Source: Sphingomonas sp. Leaf208
GTDB lineage: Bacteria; Pseudomonadota; Alphaproteobacteria; Sphingomonadales; Sphingomonadaceae
Direction of reading: 5' to 3'
DNA length: 64,000 bases
NCBI RefSeq assembly: GCF_001421415.1
Contig: NZ_LMKH01000037.1
Location: forward strand, 57,957 to 121,956
In this document: positions 59,655 to 64,000 of the stretch, one piece after another
How positions within the stretch are numbered: position 1 is the first letter of the stretch
How the letters are laid out: every line of letters begins with the position of its first letter
Notes under the pieces: generated by a model
Told to the model about the DNA's origin: nothing
Databases searched by the model: none
The model's input: the letters and a program-made list of their open reading frames with translations, nothing else
Position numbers and translations under genes: made by a program

Positions 59655-61115
59655 ATGAAAAGCTATTTGCAGCAGTATATTGACGGCGCTTGGGTCGATA
59701 GCGAGGGCGGCACCGTCTATCAGGTGATCGACCCGTCGACCGAGCAGCCGTGCACCGAAGTCACGCTGGGCACCGCCGCCGATGTCGACAAGGCCGTGGC
59801 CGCGGCGCGCTCCGCGTTCGAAAGCTGGAGCCAGACCAGCGTGCAGGAACGCCTCGATGTGCTCGGCCGGATCATGACCGAGTACAAGGCGCGGATGCCC
59901 GATCTGGCGAAGGCGATGTCGCAGGAGATGGGCGCCCCGATGGCGCTGGCCTCGATGGCGCAGGCCCCCACCGGGCTCGCGCATTTCTCGGCGACCGCGA
60001 AAGCGCTGGCGGCGTTCGAATTCTCCGAGACGATTGGCAAGGCGACCGTCGTGCACGAACCGCTCGGCGTCGTCGCGATGATCACGCCGTGGAACTGGCC
60101 GCTCAACCAGATCTGCGCGAAGGTCGCGCCTGCGCTGGCGGCGGGCGACACGATGATCCTGAAGCCGTCCGAGGAGGCGCCATCGTGCGCGGTGATCCTG
60201 GCCGAGATCATGGATGCGGCGGGCGTGCCGGCGGGGGTGTTTAACCTCGTCAACGGCGACGGCCCAGGCGTTGGCGCGGCGCTGTGCGCGCACCGCGACG
60301 TCGACATGGTGAGCTTCACCGGCTCGACGCGCGCCGGGATCGCGGTCGCGTTGGCGGCGGCCCCTACCGTGAAGCGGGTGCATCAGGAGCTTGGCGGCAA
60401 GGCGGCGAACCTCGTGCTTGAGGGATCCGACCTTGCGACCGTCCTGCCGCCAACTGTCGCGGGCGTGCTCGCCAATTCCGGCCAGAGCTGCATCGCTCCA
60501 ACTCGCCTGCTCGTGCATGCCAGCCAGGTCGCGGAGGCGACCGCGATCGTGAAGTCGATGATGGAGCAGACCAAGGTCGGCGATCCGGCCGAGATGGGCC
60601 AGCACATCGGCCCGGTCGTCAACAAGGCGCAGTTCGACAAGATCCAGGGGCTGATCCAGTCCGCGATCGACGAAGGCGCAACCTTGGTGACGGGCGGCGT
60701 GGGTCGGCCGGACGGGCGTAACGCTGGGTATTACATCCAGCCGACGCTGTTTACCGACGTGCGTCCGGACATGCGGATCGCGCAGGAGGAGACGTTCGGT
60801 CCGGTCGCGACGATCACGTCGTATGCCGATCAGGACGAGGGGATCCGTATTGCCAACGCGACCGAATACGGGCTGTCGGCGACGATCTCGGGTGATCCGG
60901 CAGCGGCAGCGAAGGTTGCGCCGCGGTTGCGGGCGGGGCTGGTGACGATCAACTCGTGGAGCCCGGACATCGGTGCGCCGTTCGGCGGGTACAAGCAGTC
61001 GGGGAATGGTCGCGAGAACGGGCGCTACGGGCTGACGGATTTCATGGAGGTGAAGACGATCACTGGCCTTCCGGGTGACGTGCGCGAGGGGAAGCCGGCC
61101 GAAGCGGGGGCTTAA
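59655..61115 (+). CDS. Aldehyde dehydrogenase family protein
   Basis: 486 aa NAD(P)-dependent enzyme. Cofactor and catalytic motifs: ITPWNWPLNQI, LKPSEEAP, FTGSTRAG, QELGGKAANLV (general base Glu) and NSGQSCIAPTRL (catalytic Cys), then EETFGPVATI and GGYKQSGNGRENG. Substrate cannot be told. ATG 59655 is chosen because it begins the ALDH fold and has GGAGAGG upstream. It is convergent with metH. Confidence 0.9.
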   Translation: MKSYLQQYIDGAWVDSEGGTVYQVIDPSTEQPCTEVTLGTAADVDKAVAAARSAFESWSQTSVQERLDVLGRIMTEYKARMPDLAKAMSQEMGAPMALASMAQAPTGLAHFSATAKALAAFEFSETIGKATVVHEPLGVVAMITPWNWPLNQICAKVAPALAAGDTMILKPSEEAPSCAVILAEIMDAAGVPAGVFNLVNGDGPGVGAALCAHRDVDMVSFTGSTRAGIAVALAAAPTVKRVHQELGGKAANLVLEGSDLATVLPPTVAGVLANSGQSCIAPTRLLVHASQVAEATAIVKSMMEQTKVGDPAEMGQHIGPVVNKAQFDKIQGLIQSAIDEGATLVTGGVGRPDGRNAGYYIQPTLFTDVRPDMRIAQEETFGPVATITSYADQDEGIRIANATEYGLSATISGDPAAAAKVAPRLRAGLVTINSWSPDIGAPFGGYKQSGNGRENGRYGLTDFMEVKTITGLPGDVREGKPAEAGA

Positions 61116-61160
61116 GGGTTACGCCAGCTTCTTGGGGGGCTCGTCAGACAGGAGCCCCCC

Positions 61161-61240
61161 GTCATCCTGACGAAAGTCAGGACCCAGAGCCACGAGGGCT
61201 GGCTGTCGCAACCCTGGATCCTGACTTTCGTCACGATGAC
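61161..61240. repeat. Two-armed palindromic repeat, gtcatcctgacgaaagtcag family
   Basis: gtcatcctgacgaaagtcag (61161 on) is mirrored by ctgactttcgtcacgatgac ending at 61240. Each arm is a hairpin (CTGACgaaaGTCAG). It separates the convergent aldehyde dehydrogenase and metH genes. Confidence 0.82.
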
Positions 61241-61264
61241 GGCCGGGTTGAGAGGTGAGTCAGC

Positions 61265-63979
<2,715 letters not shown>

Positions 63980-64000
63980 CGGTTTTCCAATTCCTCCCCG

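Overview
The window reads as a chromosomal segment of a sphingomonad (Alphaproteobacteria, Sphingomonas-like). The signs are high GC, two large TonB-dependent receptors, UPF0262, ChpT, the cobA-DUF2849-cysI-DUF934-cysH sulfur block, CtrA-like and EcfG-like promoter sequences, and a polyamine locus of the homospermidine type. No phage, transposase, CRISPR array, rRNA or tRNA gene was seen. Coding density is about 90% and most genes are core metabolism.

Layout. 1-9 kb: flavin-dependent nitronate monooxygenase, a GT4 glycosyltransferase, a frameshifted small Cys-containing gene, a GH130 glycosidase/phosphorylase, an SDR, an alpha/beta hydrolase, SelO and an AstD-like dehydrogenase. 9.2-13.2 kb: assimilatory sulfate/siroheme operon. 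13.3-17.3 kb: dnaB, UPF0262, a GH25-like protein, cytidine deaminase, HPP membrane protein. 17.3-23.2 kb: chemotaxis cluster cheR-cheB-cheY-cheW-cheA with chpT. 23.4-30.4 kb: JAMM protease, RluA-type pseudouridine synthase, rpoH, an FAD amine oxidase, mtgA, ybaB-dnaX and the SRP RNA. 30.4-35.7 kb: two small exported basic proteins, ferredoxin and two cysteine desulfurases, a hydrolase, and a Thr/Ser dehydratase with a tiny membrane protein. 35.7-38.2 kb: ornithine-type decarboxylase with a structured leader, then a deoxyhypusine-synthase-like enzyme. 38.4-45.3 kb: MAPEG, esterase, HAD, CsbD, ThiS-ThiG fusion, aroQ-accB-accC, arsC. 45.4-49.3 kb: sigma-54-type promoter, glnB, glnA and an ABC1 kinase. 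49.3-56.2 kb: phytase with its TonB receptor, divergent from a second receptor. 56.2-64 kb: OmpR-type two-component pair, quinone reductase, aldehyde dehydrogenase, and a MetH lacking the homocysteine domain.

The strongest unexplained signal is a population of two-armed palindromic repeats scattered between genes. Two of them lie in frame inside conserved enzymes: the FAD amine oxidase at about 25.87 kb and MetH at about 61.85 kb. Both are apparently translated, resembling the protein-coding palindromic elements known from Rickettsia. Other leads are an 11-bp leader helix that buries the ribosome binding site of the decarboxylase gene, a perfect CtrA-type box between the two TonB receptors, EcfG-type promoters upstream of small stress-like genes, and a ThiS-ThiG fusion whose Gly-Gly is internal.

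All functional calls come from reading motifs and remembered family features. No database search was run.
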